Below are positions 61,124 to 64,000 of a stretch of DNA of 64,000 bases, piece after piece. Below the pieces are notes generated by a model. That model saw nothing but the letters and a program-made list of their open reading frames with translations. It had not been told where the DNA came from and searched no databases. This DNA comes from Nageia nagi (lineage: Eukaryota > Pinophyta), in contig JBITNC010000001.1 in assembly GCA_050084985.1 (NCBI GenBank), forward strand, positions 123,442,001-123,506,000. Direction: 5' to 3'. A program made the position numbers and the translations under genes. Position 1 is the stretch's first letter. The number at the start of each line of letters is the position of its first letter.

Positions 61124-62125
61124 TACAAAATTTTGATTTTTAATGATCAGAATTTCATTTTACATACCAAAATTTTATTTTATACCTCTTTTTTTGAATT
61201 ATGTAATGTCCACCTCAAGTGGATTCAACTTCTTATACATAACCAAATGTAAGTATTTCTATTTCTTGCTAAAGGATTCAAACCTCTTTAGGGATGCCAA
61301 ATAAAATTTTATGGTATTATAATAAAAAAATATCCAATAGAATATCAATATCCTAGACTCAATTTCTAAATTATTAGATGCAAAATTAATATACTAGACT
61401 CCAAAATAAATATAGATAGTCTTAGTCCATTCAAAATTCATTGGAGAAAATAGGTGATATATCATGAAATAATTAATTGTGAGAAAGGAGGTTCAATCCC
61501 ACCCTCAAAATCAAGATCCAATTTTAACCCAAATTTTCATACCTTTAGCAACCCAACAGAGGTGGCTTAAGAGAAGGAGAACCTAACCTAAGATACTTGA
61601 AAAGTTGATATTATTTTGGAGATTCAATAGGATAAAAATTTATAATTGAATTTAGAAAAGGTTCAAGTTCAAAAAGAAAAAGGTCCAAAATATTCATATT
61701 TTATCTAGAGAAAAGGAGGAAATCCTCTTAGAGAAAGGGTCAAAGTGACAATCTCCAAGATAACAAGTAGTAACAAAAAAAACTAGGGAAGCAAATGATT
61801 AATAAAAAGAAATGTAAGGAAACCTTTGGGTTAAAAAGTAATGATACGTGAGACTTTAGTCGATATTGCTAAGTGCACTCAATCCACTCTTGTTATAGGA
61901 GGAGATAAGTTTTCATTCATATATTCTAAAGGAAAATCTTTGATCTGAAAATAGCTACCTCAAAAATATTACTTCTCAAATGAAGAACTTATGGACAAAG
62001 GAATAAATGAAGAAGAGGTGAATATTTATTATAAATGAAACTATAATAATCTAGTCTTTTAAAGAAGTATGTTTCAAAAGATAAGCTTGATATGTCAAGA
62101 AAATAATAAATAGTTCACTCTTACA

Positions 62126-62225
62126 NNNNNNNNNNNNNNNNNNNNNNNNNNNNNNNNNNNNNNNNNNNNNNNNNNNNNNNNNNNNNNNNNNNNNNNNNNN
62201 NNNNNNNNNNNNNNNNNNNNNNNNN
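62126..62225. other. assembly gap, 100 N
   Basis: Exactly 100 N; true length unknown. It separates unassigned sequence from the RNase H-like fragment. Confidence 0.98.
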
Positions 62226-62239
62226 ATGGTGCTAATGTT

Positions 62240-62765
62240 CTCTTCAAATAACTATATGGACATATAAAAAGATTTTCTTTTAGATTCACATGGACTTGCA
62301 CAAATAATGTTTTTGAATATTAAGCCCTATGTTTAGGGCTATCTAAAGTTGTTAGGATGGAAGTAAGATGTCAACTAGTTCATGGAGATTCTAATTTGGT
62401 AATCAATCAAATCAAAGAGAAGATTAGTGCAAGGCATCACTATTTAAAAACTTATTGGAATAGGGTATAGGATATTATGGAATCATTATTGGGAAATCAA
62501 CTTTATCTCTATTCCTAGAAAGTACAACCAGATTGTTGATGCACTTGTAGGTAAAGGAGCGAGATGCAATCCTACTCATCACAAGAGAGGTAGTAATGGA
62601 GTTAAAGTGCTATGTAGGCCATCTATACTTGACACTGCAAACTTTTGGCAAGTATTTGAATATGATGATAAAATTATGAATTTCCTTATAAATGAAGTAG
62701 TAACTCATACCTATGGCATTTCAAAATTATTTGATTATTTTGAAGAATCAAATGTTTATACAATT
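62240..62765 (+). pseudogene. RNase H-like (RVT_3 type) fragment and linker
   Basis: Plus-strand translation gives 'CTNNVFEY', a stop, then 'ALCLGLSKVV', 'CQLVHGDSNLVINQIKEK' and 'HHYLKTYWNRV'. This is the TNNxAEYxAL...GDSxLVxxQ pattern of archaeal-type RNase H (RVT_3). A linker follows, with 'CRPSILDTANFWQVFEYDDK' (about 62610-62665), ending near 62775. Two stops and a frame change are present. Its place upstream of the reverse transcriptase is unusual for Ty3/Gypsy. Confidence 0.65.
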
Positions 62766-63029
62766 GAAAAATAATGTTATATCCAAAGGTTCACTTTCCT
62801 TTGAACTACTATTTGATTTTGAAGATTTCAAAAATCCAAAACATTGGTTGATCAAAAGCAAAATAATGTTGGCCTAGAAGTTCAACCTAAAAAATGCATT
62901 AGGTTGGATTAAAATGTATAGAAGGAAAAAAAAATGACATTTCATATTTATCATGAGTTTTCTAAGGTAATTGCTTGGATTTATGATGATTTAAAGACAT
63001 ATGATAAGAATGTGATCCAACACACCATT

Positions 63030-64000
63030 GAGCTTAAAATAGAGGCAAAACCATGCAAACAAAAATAGAGGCTAGTAAACCCAAGAATAGAAGAAGCCAT
63101 GAAACAAGAGTTACTGAACCTCCTAGATGCTAAAATTATCTATCTTATCAAGCATTCTTCTTAGGTAGCCAATTTAGTCCTTGTAAGAAAAAATAATGGA
63201 GAAATTAGACTCTATGTTGATTTCAAGAATATGAACCAAATGTACCTAAAGGAAAATTATCCCCTTCCTCCCATGAAATAAATTCTTCATACAATAACCA
63301 AAGCATGCTTTTTTTATGATTGATGGCTTCTCAAGATTTAACCAAATCTAGGTAAAGGATGAGGATCAATACAAAATTACATTCACTACCAAGTGGAGAA
63401 CATTTGCTTTTTAGAGAATGCCCCTTTGGTATCTCCAATGTTGGGGCTACATTTCAAAGAGCCATGGAACATGCCTTTGGTGAGTTAATTAACAAGGTTA
63501 ACCTAATTTTCTTGGATGATATTACTATGTTTTCTATGAGTAGAAAGGACCATATATATCACCTTAGGCAAGTTTTTGAAAAAAAGGTATACAATTTGGG
63601 ATTTATATATATCCCAAAAAGTTTTTTTTATAGTTAATCAAGGAATATTATTTGATCATATTATTTCAAAAAAGGGATTTGCAATTGATCCTAATAGAGT
63701 GAAAGCTATTAAAGCATTACCTCAACCCTTCAATAAGAAGGCCCTGCAGTCCTTTGGTTAAATCAATTTTGTTAGAAAATTTATTAGTGATTTTTCTCAT
63801 ATTTTTTCTCCAATCACAACAATGTTAAGGAAAGATGTTGTATTTTTTTGGTCTAAATAAGCAAAGCAAGACTTTTCATGATGTTAAAAAGGCTATAACT
63901 AAAGCTTATATCTTGAAAAATCATGATTTTTTCATAAGATTTTATCATGTATGCATATGGAGAATAAAAAATAATTATTGTTATTCTAGCACAAAAAGAT
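63030..64000 (+). pseudogene. Ty3/Gypsy-like reverse transcriptase, broken and running off the window
   Basis: Starts 'EAKPCKQK', then 'IEEAMKQELLNLLDAKIIYL', 'LVLVRKNNGEIRLYVDFKNM', 'ENYPLPPM', 'DQYKITFTTKWRTF' in shifted frames, and 'CPFGISNVGATFQRAMEHAF'. The catalytic 'IFLDDITMFS' is at about 63508-63537, where the family has YxDD, so the Tyr is Phe. Then 'LFDHIISKKGFAIDPNRVKA', 'INFVRKFISDFSHIF' and 'FFWSK'. At least three frame changes and several stops. Plus strand, continuing to the right. Confidence 0.85.

Larger units (their letters stand above)
57191..62125. other. AT-rich DNA with degenerate repeats, no supported gene
   Basis: Contains irregular 230-250-bp repeats (57911-59190), a foldback (61051-61123), and otherwise A/T-rich sequence. 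Frames at 58427-58840 overlap a GA-rich tract and the repeats. 59786-59986 is open for 66 codons with no domain. 61460-61800 is lysine/glutamate-rich in translation and might be a decayed Gag tail of the element that follows; that is a guess. Confidence 0.4.

Noticed and set aside
62095-62301. Minus-strand open frame across the 62126-62225 gap
   Set aside because: It is an artefact of the N run.

Overview
This window is plant nuclear DNA, AT-rich and made almost entirely of old, nested transposable elements. Every recognisable protein is from an LTR retrotransposon, a LINE, or a plant-mobile-domain (PMD) gene family that is itself often carried by transposons. All carry stop codons, frameshifts or insertions. 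The long, decayed, nested repeats and the lack of intact host genes suit a very large plant genome, possibly a gymnosperm; that last step is inference. Two runs of exactly 100 N (53899-53998, 62126-62225) are scaffold gaps.

Left part (1-18032). After a possible 25-codon gene end (1-78) and an AT-rich stretch with a (TA)n tract comes element A (1593-10762), a Ty3/Gypsy-like element with gag and protease but no reverse transcriptase or integrase. It lacks its 5' end; its 3' LTR (9892-10762) abuts a minus-strand LINE (10763-about 13640), so A probably inserted into the LINE. The stretch to 18032 is mostly unrecognised, with one good tRNA-derived SINE candidate and a foldback carrying Pol III-like boxes.

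Middle (18033-50330). Two direct copies of a 5-6 kb unit, E1 and E2, lie head to tail. Each carries a decayed PMD gene with an acidic stretch and a coiled-coil tail. E1 is split by a complete Ty1/Copia element D (21139-30396, minus strand, tRNA-iMet-type primer site). E2 is split, inside the PMD coiled-coil exon, by a complete copy of A's family, element B (36992-49326), with LTRs of about 828 bp, TG...CA ends, primer site, polypurine tract and a 5-bp target duplication AAGCC. The undisrupted twin supplies a natural empty site for both insertions.

Element B is the best-preserved object. Its 2.1-kb leader holds a 20-bp-period minisatellite, and its gag-protease frame runs about 3.8 kb in one phase apart from stops. 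A 4.5-kb non-coding 3' region contains a roughly 147-bp tandem repeat (3 units in B, 4 in A). A and B share at least two in-frame stop codons inside gag, suggesting the family spread while its Gag was already broken, presumably moved by proteins from another element.

Right part (50331-64000). A minus-strand Ty3 gag remnant (H), a piece of repeat F, a gap, a minus-strand Ty3/Gypsy gag-RT remnant (G) with primer site and LTR, about 5 kb of AT-rich DNA with irregular 230-250-bp repeats and a near-perfect foldback, a second gap, and a plus-strand Ty3-like remnant in which an RNase H-like fragment lies upstream of the reverse transcriptase.
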